Of a stretch of 64,000 bases of DNA, positions 48,021-57,015 are shown piece after piece. The translations under genes were made by a program, and so were the position numbers. The DNA comes from Salinivibrio kushneri (lineage in GTDB: Bacteria; Pseudomonadota; Gammaproteobacteria; Enterobacterales; Vibrionaceae). The stretch covers positions 1,699,317-1,763,316 of the forward strand of contig NZ_CP114588.1 of NCBI RefSeq assembly GCF_027286325.1, written 5' to 3'. The notes below the pieces were generated by a model. That model saw nothing but the letters and a program-made list of their open reading frames with translations. It was not told the origin of the DNA and made no database searches. Numbering within the stretch: the first letter of the stretch is position 1; each line of letters starts with the position of its first letter.

Positions 48021-49976
48021 ATGCAAGTGCTGACCAATCACATTGGCTACTCGTTACGCGGTGATAAATACGCGGTGATCGTCAGTGACAGCGACCGCCT
48101 CACCGGCACGCCCGTGGCACTGATTTCTCTGCCTCCTCTTAAGGGGACAGGCACATTTAATACTGCCGATAAAACTACCTCCCCTTCTGGGGACAGACAC
48201 TTTAACGATGCCGCAAAAGATGCAAAAAAAAGTACCGGGACAGACACAGTATCACTCGATAACGTGGTCGCGCAGTTTGAATTACACCAAGGAACACAGT
48301 TAAACAACTGGCAGCTGGGCACGGCTTATACCCTCGATTTTTCTGCCTTTGCACATCGCGGACGCTATCAACTCGTGCTGTTAACAGACACACCGGTATA
48401 TTCCCATCCGTTTGAGATAACCGATAATTGCCTGTTTCACACCACGTTTTCCGACCTGCTCCATTACTTTAAATCGCAGCGATGTAGCGGTATTTACGAA
48501 CACGCGGATCAGCGCGCCAAGGTATTTGGCTCTGATGAACGCATGGATGTGTCCGGCGGTTGGTACGATGCCTCTGGCGATGTGAGCAAATACCTGAGCC
48601 ACCTTTCCTATGCCAATTACTTCAATCCGCAACAGATCCCTCTGTTGGCTTGGGGGCTGGCCGATCTTGCCAGCCAGTTTAGCGCGGACACGCTGCCCGC
48701 GTTTGTGCGTACGCGATTAGCCGATGAAGCGAAACACGGCGCCGATTTTCTTCTCCGTATGCAACACCCCAGTGGCTTTTTTTATATGACGGTGTTTGAT
48801 CAATGGTCGAAAGACCCGGAGCGCCGCACCCTTTGCGCTTACGCGACGCAAGATGGCGTGATGAGTGAGGCTTACCAAGCCGGTTTTCGTCAAGGCGGCG
48901 GCATGGCGATTACAGCCCTTGCCGCTGCAAGCCGAGCCCCGCTTTACGCGGAGCCAGACCAACAAACACGCTATTTAGACGCCGCCATTCGCGGCTACTG
49001 GCATTTGGTTGAGCATAACCATCGTTACCTCGATGATGGCAAGCCCAACATTATTGACGAAACCTGCGCCCTTCTCGCTGCATGCGAGTTACATCACGCC
49101 ACTCGACAATCTACCGAGGAGCAATCTACCGGGGACAGTCACGCTTATTTAATGGGACAGGCACCTTTAGGTTCTGGGGACAGACACATTAGTGCGAACG
49201 GTGACTGTCCCTTCTTGAGCGAGGCTCGAGGCTGGATGACAAAGCTGGTCGCACGGCAACGCAGTGATGAAACTTGCCAGTACTATTGGTCAGCAAATGC
49301 TGATGGGAGCCGCCCCTTTTACCATGCCGCCGATGCGGGTCTGCCCGGCTTAGCATTAATTCGCTATCTCGATGTGGAAACCGACCCCAGCCATCAAGCT
49401 ATCGCACAAACAGCCCTGGAACGCGCCTGCCAGTTTGAGCTCAACCTAACACAAACCGCCGATAATCCATTCGCGTATCCGCGTCAGTACGTTAAACCCG
49501 TCGAGGGCGTCAAACAGGTGCGTCATTTTATTCCTCACCACACTGAAACCGGCTATTGGTGGCAAGGCGAGAATGCACGCTTGGGGTCACTGGCAACCTT
49601 TGCGTGTCATGCCACACGCCATATTCATGACGATACGCTGAATACTGCCCTCCAGACCTTTAGCCAACGAGCGCTTAATTGGATCCTCGGTTTAAACCCA
49701 TTTGATATCTGTATGCTCGATGGACATGGCCACAACAACCCAGATTACCTACCGCACTTGGGCTTTTTTAATGCCAAAGGGGGGATCTGCAATGGCATTA
49801 CCTCAGGAATGGAGGATGAAACACAGATTGCATTCAACCCCGCGCCATATTGCGATGATATGGCGCAAAACTGGCGATGGGGCGAGCAGTGGTTGCCACA
49901 TGCAAGCTGGTTTATGCTCGCCATCAGTGCGCAAACACTGATTGGCAACGACCACTCGAACAAGGAGAACGCGTGA
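48021..49976 (+). CDS. glycoside hydrolase family 9, glucosaminidase type, with two repeat-derived inserts
   Basis: Cytoplasmic hydrolase (no signal peptide) of 651 residues: an N-terminal Ig-like domain (about 1-130) and a family 9 catalytic domain. The catalytic Asp pair is in GGWYDASGD, and a likely acid Glu is near the C-terminus in SGMEDETQ. Family 9 enzymes at this place in vibrio and Photobacterium chitin operons are exo-beta-glucosaminidases, which I infer here. Odd: residues about 41-76 and 363-397 are coded by clusters of GGGACAG repeats inserted in frame (proteins fragments SGDRHF, GSGDRHIS). The frame is open over both. The first insert falls in the Ig-like domain, the second in a loop of the barrel. 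The last base overlaps the next start codon. Confidence 0.85.
   Translation: MQVLTNHIGYSLRGDKYAVIVSDSDRLTGTPVALISLPPLKGTGTFNTADKTTSPSGDRHFNDAAKDAKKSTGTDTVSLDNVVAQFELHQGTQLNNWQLGTAYTLDFSAFAHRGRYQLVLLTDTPVYSHPFEITDNCLFHTTFSDLLHYFKSQRCSGIYEHADQRAKVFGSDERMDVSGGWYDASGDVSKYLSHLSYANYFNPQQIPLLAWGLADLASQFSADTLPAFVRTRLADEAKHGADFLLRMQHPSGFFYMTVFDQWSKDPERRTLCAYATQDGVMSEAYQAGFRQGGGMAITALAAASRAPLYAEPDQQTRYLDAAIRGYWHLVEHNHRYLDDGKPNIIDETCALLAACELHHATRQSTEEQSTGDSHAYLMGQAPLGSGDRHISANGDCPFLSEARGWMTKLVARQRSDETCQYYWSANADGSRPFYHAADAGLPGLALIRYLDVETDPSHQAIAQTALERACQFELNLTQTADNPFAYPRQYVKPVEGVKQVRHFIPHHTETGYWWQGENARLGSLATFACHATRHIHDDTLNTALQTFSQRALNWILGLNPFDICMLDGHGHNNPDYLPHLGFFNAKGGICNGITSGMEDETQIAFNPAPYCDDMAQNWRWGEQWLPHASWFMLAISAQTLIGNDHSNKENA
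48143..48247 (+). repeat. repeat cluster B inside the family 9 hydrolase gene
   Basis: Three forward units at 48143-48158, 48189-48203 and 48237-48247, in frame with the gene. The second is preceded by CCCCTTCTGGGG, a small hairpin. They encode about 36 residues rich in Thr, Ser, Asp and Lys within the N-terminal domain. Confidence 0.85.
49108..49211 (+). repeat. repeat cluster C inside the family 9 hydrolase gene
   Basis: Three forward units (49131-49143, 49154-49168, 49176-49190) and one reverse unit (49200-49211), plus a 12-bp near-direct repeat AATCTACCG[A/G]GG at 49108 and 49123. All in frame, adding about 35 residues between two conserved parts of the catalytic domain. Confidence 0.85.
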
Positions 49977-51940
49977 TGACTTACCGCCTCGATCTTAGTG
50001 TGATCAACGAGTATCCCAATGATACCCCGCCGCGCAGCCGAATGGGGTTAACCTTGCATAACCTCACCGACCGTTCGTTGGAAGCGCTGTCCATTGCGGT
50101 ACTGTTTGATCGCTTCATCAACCCCAATACCCTGTCACAAGGCAGTATTGAGCAAATTGGCAGCTATTGCGTCATTACACCGGCGCATCAAACTCTCGAT
50201 GCCAATCAGAGCTTATACATCGAGTTTGATGCCCACACGCCGCCATTGCGGTTCCTTTGTGCGGGCTTTAAAGATGCACTGCTCTATGCCAATGGCGAGC
50301 AATATTCAGTGATGCTCACTCCCATTAACTTGGCACACACTCATACCACACGATCAACGATTCCAGATGTTCACCCCGCCGAGCACGCCATCATTCCGGT
50401 GCCCAAATCGGTGCGCCACCAGCCAGGATACTTTACGCTTTCACCTACAACACCGTTAATCGCGGTGGATTCACAGGCGCTTCCCGCCGCGCAGTGGCTA
50501 AGCAACGAATGGGTTCGCATGTATCCGCAAGCTGATATTGCACTCGACCCACGCCACCAAGATGCGGTCACTGGCGATCATGCCATTATCTTACGGCTTT
50601 TACCCGACTCGGCGCTTCGAGATATCGCACACCGTGATGAGGCCTATCAGCTCACCGTCACCGACCAAGGCGTGGTCATCCAAGCCTGTGCTGAGCGCGG
50701 GTTTATTCACGGCTGCGCATCGCTGTTACAACTTTGCCAAGAGCATGAAACACAGCTTGGAATACCGGCAATCAAAATCAGCGATGCACCACGCTTTGCC
50801 TACCGAGGGATGATGCTCGATTGCGCGCGCCATTTTCATTCGGTGGACACGGTAAAGCGACTGATTAACCAGTTAGCCTATTTTAAGTTCAATACCTTTC
50901 ACTGGCACTTAACCGACGATGAAGGCTGGCGACTGGAGATTAAAGCCCTGCCTGAATTGACGCGCTATGGGAGTCAACGCGGCCCCAATACCCGCCTTGC
51001 TCCGCAATTCAGTCATATTGCAGAACGTCACGAAGGTTATTATCGCCAAGAAGACGTACGTGACGTGATTGAATACGCCGCAGCCCGCGGTATTACCGTC
51101 ATTCCAGAAATTGATATTCCCGGTCACTGTCGCGCAGCCATCAAAGCACTGCCTGATTGGCTACAAGATGACGACGACCGCTCTACTTACCGCAGCGTAC
51201 AACACTACACCGATAACGTATTATCGCCAGTCCTCGAGGGCACGTATCGATTTTTAGATACGGTATTAAGTGAAGTCGCCGAGCTTTTTCCTGCCTCATG
51301 GGTCCATATTGGTGCCGATGAAGTCCCTGACGGGGTATGGACCGATAGCCCAATTTATCGGGACAGACGCATGAACGGAGAAACAACCGCTTCGCTACAG
51401 GGACAGATACTGACCTATGCGGAGCAAAAGCTACACGCCTTGGGCAAACGTATGGTTGGCTGGGAAGAAGTGCAGCACGGCGATAAAGTGAGCAAGAATA
51501 CCGTCATCTATTCATGGCAAAGCGAAGACGCCGCATTGCATTGTGCGCAGCATGGGTTTGATGTGATTTTAACCCCGGGTCAGGCGACCTATCTCGATAT
51601 GGTGCAAGATTATGCTGCCACCGAGCCTGGCCTCGACTGGGCGGGCGTCACGCCATTAGAGAAAGCCTACCAATATGAGCCGCTGGCAAGTCTTGCCAGT
51701 GACGACCCCGCCCGTGAGCATATGCTCGGCGTACAATGTGCACTCTGGAGTGAACTGATCACCAATCAGGACAGGCTCGATTATATGGTATTTCCAAGGC
51801 TTACCGCCATTGCAGAAGCGGCTTGGAGCCACAGTGAACGCCGTGACTGGCTCGATTATCTGGCCAGACTCAAAGCGCAGTTACCGCGTTTAAACAAGTT
51901 CGGTATTCAATACCGTTCCCCTTGGGCATCGAACAAGTAG
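49976..51940 (+). CDS. glycoside hydrolase family 20 beta-N-acetylhexosaminidase
   Basis: Releases GlcNAc from the non-reducing end of chitin oligosaccharides, probably in the cytoplasm because no signal peptide is seen. ATG 49976 has AAGGAG upstream and overlaps the previous stop codon by one base; 654 residues. N-terminal carbohydrate-binding-like part, GH20b domain (about 150-270), then the barrel: RGMMLDCARHFHSVDTVK, FHWHLTDDEGWR and the catalytic Asp-Glu pair in HIGADEVPDGVW. Last gene of the operon, ended by a hairpin. In V. cholerae a glucosamine kinase gene separates this and the family 9 gene; here it is missing. Confidence 0.92.
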   Translation: MTYRLDLSVINEYPNDTPPRSRMGLTLHNLTDRSLEALSIAVLFDRFINPNTLSQGSIEQIGSYCVITPAHQTLDANQSLYIEFDAHTPPLRFLCAGFKDALLYANGEQYSVMLTPINLAHTHTTRSTIPDVHPAEHAIIPVPKSVRHQPGYFTLSPTTPLIAVDSQALPAAQWLSNEWVRMYPQADIALDPRHQDAVTGDHAIILRLLPDSALRDIAHRDEAYQLTVTDQGVVIQACAERGFIHGCASLLQLCQEHETQLGIPAIKISDAPRFAYRGMMLDCARHFHSVDTVKRLINQLAYFKFNTFHWHLTDDEGWRLEIKALPELTRYGSQRGPNTRLAPQFSHIAERHEGYYRQEDVRDVIEYAAARGITVIPEIDIPGHCRAAIKALPDWLQDDDDRSTYRSVQHYTDNVLSPVLEGTYRFLDTVLSEVAELFPASWVHIGADEVPDGVWTDSPIYRDRRMNGETTASLQGQILTYAEQKLHALGKRMVGWEEVQHGDKVSKNTVIYSWQSEDAALHCAQHGFDVILTPGQATYLDMVQDYAATEPGLDWAGVTPLEKAYQYEPLASLASDDPAREHMLGVQCALWSELITNQDRLDYMVFPRLTAIAEAAWSHSERRDWLDYLARLKAQLPRLNKFGIQYRSPWASNK

Positions 51941-51955
51941 GCCGAATTCGCCCAC

Positions 51956-51986
51956 CTGGCAGCGCCTCCTGCGCTGCCAGCTCTTT
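51956..51986 (+). terminator. terminator of the chitin operon
   Basis: Stem CTGGCAGCGC / GCGCTGCCAG, loop CTCCT, followed by CTCTTTG. Confidence 0.8.
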
Positions 51987-52049
51987 GCGCTCGCATCCCA
52001 TCTGTTTATAATGCCCAGCCATTGTTGTCAGTCTGAGAGTGTTTCCGGC

Positions 52050-52817
52050 ATGCTACGCCAAGAAATTAATACCCTACTCACCCCTATTCATGGTTTTCTG
52101 CACTGTCAAACCCCCGACAGTTGGATTGACGCGGCCATTCAGCCTGACAATCAATCGATTCTTTTGCGCGATCACGCAAACTGCGAATTAAAAGCCAGCC
52201 AAACCGCGATGTGGTTGATCCGTAAATATGCGGTTGACGCAGCGAGTGGCGAGCAACTGCTAGCATGGGCCAAACCCTATGAAGACTTTGTCTATCGCGG
52301 CGTTCGCGATGGGATCTTCCACGCGCGCAAAAACGGTCTCAGCGCGCCTTTAACCCCTAAAACGGGGTTTGCCCATGGTCAAGCCCTGATTGATAAAATG
52401 GTCCGGTTAATCAAAGAAGAGTTTCATCACTTTGAGCAAGTGATTGAAATCATGGACGCACGCGGCATTCCTTATCAACCGTTAGAAGCAGGTCGCTACG
52501 CCAAAGGATTAATGCTCGCGGCACGCACTCACGAGCCGGCTACCTTGGTCGATAAACTGATTATTGGCGCCTACATTGAAGCACGCTCCTGCGAGCGCTT
52601 TGCCAAAGTCGCCCCACATCTTGATGATGAACTGCAAAAGTTCTACATCTCGCTACTGCGCTCGGAAGCACGCCATTATCAAGATTACCTCACGCTTGCA
52701 GAAACCATCGCCGGCGAAAACATTCGCGACCGCATTCAAGCCATCGGCGAGCGCGAAGCCGAGTTGATCCAAGCACCCGACAGCCAATTCCGCTTTCACA
52801 GCGGCGCCCCTGCTTAG
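52050..52817 (+). CDS. miaE: tRNA-(ms2io6A) hydroxylase MiaE
   Basis: Diiron monooxygenase that hydroxylates the isopentenyl group of ms2i6A37 in tRNA. From ATG 52050 the product has 255 residues (E. coli/Salmonella MiaE about 252-270). Alignment by eye with known MiaE starts at HGFLHCQTPDSWIDAA. Iron ligands are expected in the ELKASQTAMWLIRKY helix, EEFHHFEQV and EARSCERFAKV / SEARHYQDY. An upstream ATG at 52011 is in frame without a ribosome site. Confidence 0.9.
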   Translation: MLRQEINTLLTPIHGFLHCQTPDSWIDAAIQPDNQSILLRDHANCELKASQTAMWLIRKYAVDAASGEQLLAWAKPYEDFVYRGVRDGIFHARKNGLSAPLTPKTGFAHGQALIDKMVRLIKEEFHHFEQVIEIMDARGIPYQPLEAGRYAKGLMLAARTHEPATLVDKLIIGAYIEARSCERFAKVAPHLDDELQKFYISLLRSEARHYQDYLTLAETIAGENIRDRIQAIGEREAELIQAPDSQFRFHSGAPA

Positions 52818-52829
52818 CTTCTTCTTATA

Positions 52830-52983
52830 GGGACAGGCACTTTTTATTTTCTGCGAGGACAGACACCGTTACGCATATCCCTAATCGGCTTCCTTGCTAA
52901 GGACAGGCACTTTATGACCATGAATCGTGGTGTATCAACCTTCGACGCTAACAGGACAATCACGCCTAGGACAGACACATTTA
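52830..52983 (+). repeat. repeat cluster D, upstream flank of the RAYT gene
   Basis: Four units in the same direction: 52830-52845, 52855-52870, 52899-52914, 52967-52983, and one degenerate copy at 52951-52963. They occupy the gap between miaE and the transposase gene and point toward it. Confidence 0.85.
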
Positions 52984-53108
52984 GCAAGTAACAACTCTCG
53001 TAGTTACACCATTTCTTGCACTGTTACGAAAATCCAATTCATAAACAATGATGGCTGTTTATTTATACAGTACGATTTACCTCTATCCATAGCCAAGGGA
53101 GAGAGACG

Positions 53109-54050
53109 ATGACCAAAGCTCGCGCATCGCAAATAAATTTGGCCGCCACACCCTATTATCATTGCGTCTCACGCTGTGTGCGCCGTTCGTATTTGTGCGG
53201 CTATGATGCTCAGTCGCAAAAAAGCTATGAGCATCGTCGCGCATGGATAGAAACGCGTTTACTCGCACTAGCCAAAGCGTTCTGTATCGATATTTGTGCT
53301 TATGCCATTATGAGCAATCACTATCACGTTGTTTTACATATCAACGCAAACGCAGCTCAGTCTTTGACCAACATCGAGGTTATTGAACGCTGGCTAGCCT
53401 TTCATCAAGCACCTGCGCTTGTCCAACGTTTTCATCAGGGTGAATCGCTCTCTCACTCAGAGCGACAAGCGTGTTTTCGCATCATTGAGCGCTGGCGCGA
53501 ACGTTTGATGTCTGTCAGCTGGTTTATGAAGCTGCTTAATCAATATATTTCGATGCAAGCAAACCGAGAGGATCAATGCTCAGGGCATTTTTGGGAGGGA
53601 CGTTTTAAAAGCCAAGCCTTATTAGATGAAAAAGCACTCGCTGCGGCCATGGCCTATGTCGATTTGAACCCAGTGCGAGCAGGTATCACCAAGCAGCCTA
53701 AACATGCCAATTACACATCGATTAAAAAGCGCGTTGAATCACTCAAGCAAAATAAAGCGACGCCAGCCGGCTTATTCCCCTTCGCCGGGAACCCGAGAAA
53801 GTCGATGCCCGACGGTATCCCTTTTCGCCTTATGGATTATTTAGCTCTGGTAGAATGGACGTGCGATCAGGGTCAGAACGCCAATTCACTCCCGAGACCA
53901 CATCTACTCACACAACTGAACATCTCGCGTGAAACCTGGTTAAGTACATGCTCTCATTTGGGAGACGGAAACGTCGTGGGTTCACTATCGAGTATCCAAG
54001 CGGCCTTGCCAACACTTGGCCTAAAGCGCATGACCGGCGTCATGATCTAA
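53109..54050 (+). CDS. REP-associated tyrosine transposase (RAYT)
   Basis: Single-strand DNA transposase-like protein of the Y1/IS200 superfamily, 313 residues. The HUH motif is His71-Tyr-His73 (MSNHYHVV), and the nucleophile tyrosine is Tyr183 in AYVDLNPVRAG. GHFWEGRFKSQAL before it is typical of RAYTs. GGGAGAG precedes ATG 53109. No terminal insertion-sequence ends or second copy are visible, as expected for single-copy, non-self-mobile RAYT genes. It is flanked by four direct GGGACAG units upstream and an inverted pair downstream, so these repeats are its probable substrates. A frame-intact gene; activity unknown. Confidence 0.9.
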   Translation: MTKARASQINLAATPYYHCVSRCVRRSYLCGYDAQSQKSYEHRRAWIETRLLALAKAFCIDICAYAIMSNHYHVVLHINANAAQSLTNIEVIERWLAFHQAPALVQRFHQGESLSHSERQACFRIIERWRERLMSVSWFMKLLNQYISMQANREDQCSGHFWEGRFKSQALLDEKALAAAMAYVDLNPVRAGITKQPKHANYTSIKKRVESLKQNKATPAGLFPFAGNPRKSMPDGIPFRLMDYLALVEWTCDQGQNANSLPRPHLLTQLNISRETWLSTCSHLGDGNVVGSLSSIQAALPTLGLKRMTGVMI

Positions 54051-54445
54051 AGTGAGTTGGGCTTGTCGTCGAGTGCATCTCAATAGCGTAAACACGAAAT
54101 AAACTCGCTAATGCCTCATCCAATCCAATAAGCCATCAACATTATCAGTACAAACAACACACCCACCGCTTTTAAGAGCGGCTTTAGCCCTTTTGCTCCA
54201 CCTTCCGGGGATTGATTGCAGCATCCCATATTATCTCCTGACCGTTTTCCCAGAAGAATAAGCCTTCCAGTAACAGGAAGGTAAAGGGATATTCAGGTTT
54301 GATTCTAGCTTGTTGGGGGGGTTGGGGGGACAGACACTTTAGATGCTTAAGTGCCTGTCCCCCCAATACACTCACTAATACACTGTACTCAGAAATCTGG
54401 ACTCTGTATCCTAGTGACTATAAACATCTATCAAGGACAATGACG
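54051..54445. other. gap between the RAYT gene and the YciI gene
   Basis: Holds the inverted repeat pair E. A minus-strand frame 54184-54375 is repeat-derived and has no ribosome site. AT-rich sequence before 54440 may carry the YciI promoter. No other gene seen. Confidence 0.5.
54322..54366. repeat. repeat pair E, downstream flank of the RAYT gene
   Basis: A forward unit (TTGGGGGGACAGACACTTT, 54322-54340) and a reverse unit (54349-54366) form a hairpin with stems of about 18 bp and one mismatch. The two arms carry the A and G forms of the variable base. This is the BIME-like arrangement expected for RAYT substrates. Confidence 0.88.
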
Positions 54446-54766
54446 ATGTGGTATCTCATCTATTCGCAAGACGTAGAGAACAGCCTACCGCTACGCAAGC
54501 AAGCGCGCGACGCACACCTTGAGCGCTTACACCAACTGGAAAAAGAAAACCGCTTGATGATTGCAGGACCAAACCCTGCCGTTGATAGCGACGAGCCGGG
54601 CGAAGCTGGGTTTACAGGATCAACCGTTATTGCATGGTTTGAGTCATTATCAGCCGCCCAAGCCTGGGCCGACAATGACCCTTATGTTGCCGCTGGCGTC
54701 TATGCAGACGTGACCGTTAAACCTTTCAAAAAAGTGCTTCCTCAGGATCCTGTCCAATGCGATTAG
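54446..54766 (+). CDS. yciI: YciI family protein
   Basis: A 106-residue ferredoxin-like alpha/beta protein. [17 protein letters not shown] at the start, LMIAGPNP in the middle and [17 protein letters not shown] at the end match YciI (E. coli 98). AAGGA is eight bases upstream of ATG 54446. The family is dimeric with an unknown cellular role. The stop codon overlaps the start of the next gene (10 bp). Confidence 0.88.
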   Translation: MWYLIYSQDVENSLPLRKQARDAHLERLHQLEKENRLMIAGPNPAVDSDEPGEAGFTGSTVIAWFESLSAAQAWADNDPYVAAGVYADVTVKPFKKVLPQDPVQCD

Positions 54767-55134
54767 TAAAAGTATTGATGGTGACAGGCCTTGGGCTAAT
54801 ACTGAGTGCATGTAGCAGCACCCAGCATGATAAAGCCGCAGAAGCCGCAATCCAACGTGCCGACATGATTGCACAGTTACTGCCGATGGATATTGAAGGC
54901 TACTCACTGGTTCGCGCTCGTGCGCAAGATGCCATCATCGAGCTGACACTTCTGGAGAAGAATGCCAAAAAAGCACCGGGGCAGCTCTTTTCCGGCTTAA
55001 AACGTCGATATTGCGAGGATAACGATATCCGCAGTATGTTAGACAGTGGTATAAGCTATACCATTTTGGTTCGCGACACCCGCGGCCGACAAATCCTCAA
55101 AAACGCTATCGATGCCCCCGGGTGTGCTAGCTAA
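54757..55134 (+). CDS. lipoprotein, type II secretion pilotin-like (GspS-beta/AspS)
   Basis: A 125-residue lipoprotein with lipobox LSAC (Cys19). The mature part with [19 protein letters not shown], a Cys in [24 protein letters not shown] and a second Cys near the C-terminus follows the pattern of the vibrio pilotin AspS, which brings the GspD secretin to the outer membrane. The two Cys would form the known disulphide. Starts inside the end of yciI; its last 8 bp overlap the convergent pseudouridine synthase gene. No other secretion gene is nearby. Confidence 0.6.
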   Translation: MRLVKVLMVTGLGLILSACSSTQHDKAAEAAIQRADMIAQLLPMDIEGYSLVRARAQDAIIELTLLEKNAKKAPGQLFSGLKRRYCEDNDIRSMLDSGISYTILVRDTRGRQILKNAIDAPGCAS

Positions 55135-55852
55135 TTAAGTGCCAAGGCTGCTCCCACTCCACCGGTAAGGCTGGCCACAACTCGCCTTCGCTCGGGGGCA
55201 GCACATAGCGATAGCGTGTTTCAGGCTGAACGTCGGTAAAACGACATGTAAATTGCAGCCCATAAGCGTGTAAGTAGCCACGATCGGCAGGCTCGCCGCC
55301 ATAGTAATCATCACCGATGAGCGGTGAGCCAATGCTTTTCATCGCCACGCGAATTTGATGGGTTTTGCCTGTGTAGGGCCGACAGAGAAAAAGTCGCCGC
55401 CCCTCACCACCAGTAATAGAGGTAAAACGCGTTCTCGCCGGGTTATCTTTGCTGGTTAACAATTTCCAGCTACCTCGCCGCCCTTTGGCCATATCCCCAA
55501 CGATCAGTCCCTGCTTCTTACGCGGTTTTTTCGCACTTAATGCCAAATAGAACTTTTCTATCTCGCGCGAAGCAAACAACCCTGAGAGAACAGACGCCGC
55601 ATGAGAAGAGGTTGCCAGCAGCAGCAAGCCCGATGTCATCTTGTCTAACCGATGCACAAGGTAGACTTTCTCAACCCCAATGTGCGCCGCGACCGCCGGC
55701 AGCAGTGCCGCGTGATCGGCTTCTTTTTGCACGCTAACGCCGTGGTGCTTGTTGATCACCACAAAGTGTTGGTTTTGGTCGACAATTGAAAACATAACGA
55801 GGCGATTTACCGGTTGACCATTGAGGACAAGCATCATAACGGCTTCACTCAT
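55127..55852 (-). CDS. RluA-family pseudouridine synthase
   Basis: A 241-residue synthase without S4 domain, of the group close to RluA (TIGR01621 type). The catalytic Asp70 is in VHRLDKMTSGLLL; TGKTHQIRVAMKSIGSPLIGDDYYGG is the RluA C-terminal signature. The start is uncertain: ATG 55852, or a Met 20 codons later where family homology begins (MFSIVDQ...). RNA target unknown. Converges with the lipoprotein gene. Confidence 0.86.
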   Translation of the reverse strand: MSEAVMMLVLNGQPVNRLVMFSIVDQNQHFVVINKHHGVSVQKEADHAALLPAVAAHIGVEKVYLVHRLDKMTSGLLLLATSSHAASVLSGLFASREIEKFYLALSAKKPRKKQGLIVGDMAKGRRGSWKLLTSKDNPARTRFTSITGGEGRRLFLCRPYTGKTHQIRVAMKSIGSPLIGDDYYGGEPADRGYLHAYGLQFTCRFTDVQPETRYRYVLPPSEGELWPALPVEWEQPWHLIS

Positions 55853-55873
55853 GCGCCGCTAGGGCAATCATAT

Positions 55874-55959
55874 AAGTGACTGTCCCCCCGAGTGTTCACT
55901 AAAGCAATTATAAAGGTGTCTGTCCCGTTAGTTCTCGTTAGCTTAAAGTGCCTGTCCCC
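55874..55959 (-). repeat. repeat cluster F, between pseudouridine synthase and rbsR
   Basis: Three reverse units at 55874-55889, 55912-55926 and 55945-55959. They lie immediately after the rbsR stop codon, reading GGGACAG on the rbsR coding strand, and may serve as the 3' end of the ribose operon RNA. Confidence 0.85.
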
Positions 55960-55976
55960 GATAGCTCGCCCAATAG

Positions 55977-56981
55977 CTATACCCGCTTCACACTCTCGCG
56001 CACCACTAACGTTGGCTCGAGCTGCACAGTTTGGCTGTCACTTTGAGGGTCATCCAGTTTGTGGAGTAGGGTTTCGACAGCTGCTTGACCGAGACGGTAC
56101 TTGGGCTGGTGAATAGTGGTCAGGGAGGGCGATACAAATTTTGCCAGGTGGATGTCATCGTATCCCATGATAGAAAGATCCTCGGGTACCCGAATGCCGA
56201 GTGCATTGGCAGCGTTGATCGCCCCCATCGCCATCATATCATTGCCTGCAAAAATCGCGCTCGGCAAGGAGCCGCTCGCGGCAATCGCTTGCATACCTTG
56301 ATAGCCGCCTTCACACTCAAAGTCCGCTTCTACCATCCAGTCGGCGTTTTCAGTAAGTCCAGCATCACGCAGCGCATCTTTAAAGCCTTGAAAACGACGC
56401 TGTGCTTGTTGTTTAAGCAAAGGACCACTGATACACCCAATCTGGCGGTGACCACAGTCAATCAAGTGCTGGGTCGCTAAATAGCCGCCTTGATAGGAAT
56501 TGTCTTGGATTTTATCGCAGGCAAAATCAATCGGCCCCCAATCCATCACCACCACAGGAATATCCGGATAACGATCAAAGCCTTCAATCCGCTCACCTTC
56601 CAACGTCGAGCACATCAAAATCAAGCCATCGACCCGCTTTTGCAACAGCGTATCAATTGAAGCACGCATACGCTCAGCGTCACCTTCAGTGTTGCATAAA
56701 ATCAAACTGTAGCCATTGTGGTAACAGCTGCGCTCGACGCCTTTTACTACCTCGCCAAAAAACGGGTTGGTGGAAGTGGTTACCAGCATGCCAAAGGTTT
56801 TAGTACGATTCACTTTTAGGCTGCGTGCCAGTGCCGACGGGGCGTAATAGTTAAGCTCTTTCGCGGCTTGGTTTACCTTCTCAGCAATGGCCTCACTCAC
56901 ATAACGAGTGTTGTTAATGACATGACTGACCGTCGATGTCGACACGCCCGCCCGTTTGGCAATATCTTTCATGGTCGCCAT
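55977..56981 (-). CDS. rbsR: ribose operon repressor
   Basis: LacI-family regulator of 334 residues (E. coli RbsR 330). The helix-turn-helix MATMKDIAKRAGVSTSTVSHVIN and hinge NYYAPSALARSLK are typical; the ribose-binding domain has TSTNPFFGEVVKGVERSCYHNGY. It should bind the palindrome at 62092-62107 and release it with ribose. Last gene of rbsDACBKR. Confidence 0.93.
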   Translation of the reverse strand: MATMKDIAKRAGVSTSTVSHVINNTRYVSEAIAEKVNQAAKELNYYAPSALARSLKVNRTKTFGMLVTTSTNPFFGEVVKGVERSCYHNGYSLILCNTEGDAERMRASIDTLLQKRVDGLILMCSTLEGERIEGFDRYPDIPVVVMDWGPIDFACDKIQDNSYQGGYLATQHLIDCGHRQIGCISGPLLKQQAQRRFQGFKDALRDAGLTENADWMVEADFECEGGYQGMQAIAASGSLPSAIFAGNDMMAMGAINAANALGIRVPEDLSIMGYDDIHLAKFVSPSLTTIHQPKYRLGQAAVETLLHKLDDPQSDSQTVQLEPTLVVRESVKRV

Positions 56982-57015
56982 TTATCGCGCTCCGCTGACT
57001 AAGGTGAAATAAGGA

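Noticed and set aside
51358..51410. GGGACAGACGCAT and GGGACAGATACTG in the GH20 gene look like repeat units
   Set aside because: Only the GGGACAG part fits, the CAC core is lost, and the encoded LQGQILTYAEQ is normal for vibrio GH20 enzymes.
54184..54375. Minus-strand frame across the hairpin after the RAYT gene
   Set aside because: It is largely repeat sequence, has no ribosome site and no recognisable protein feature.
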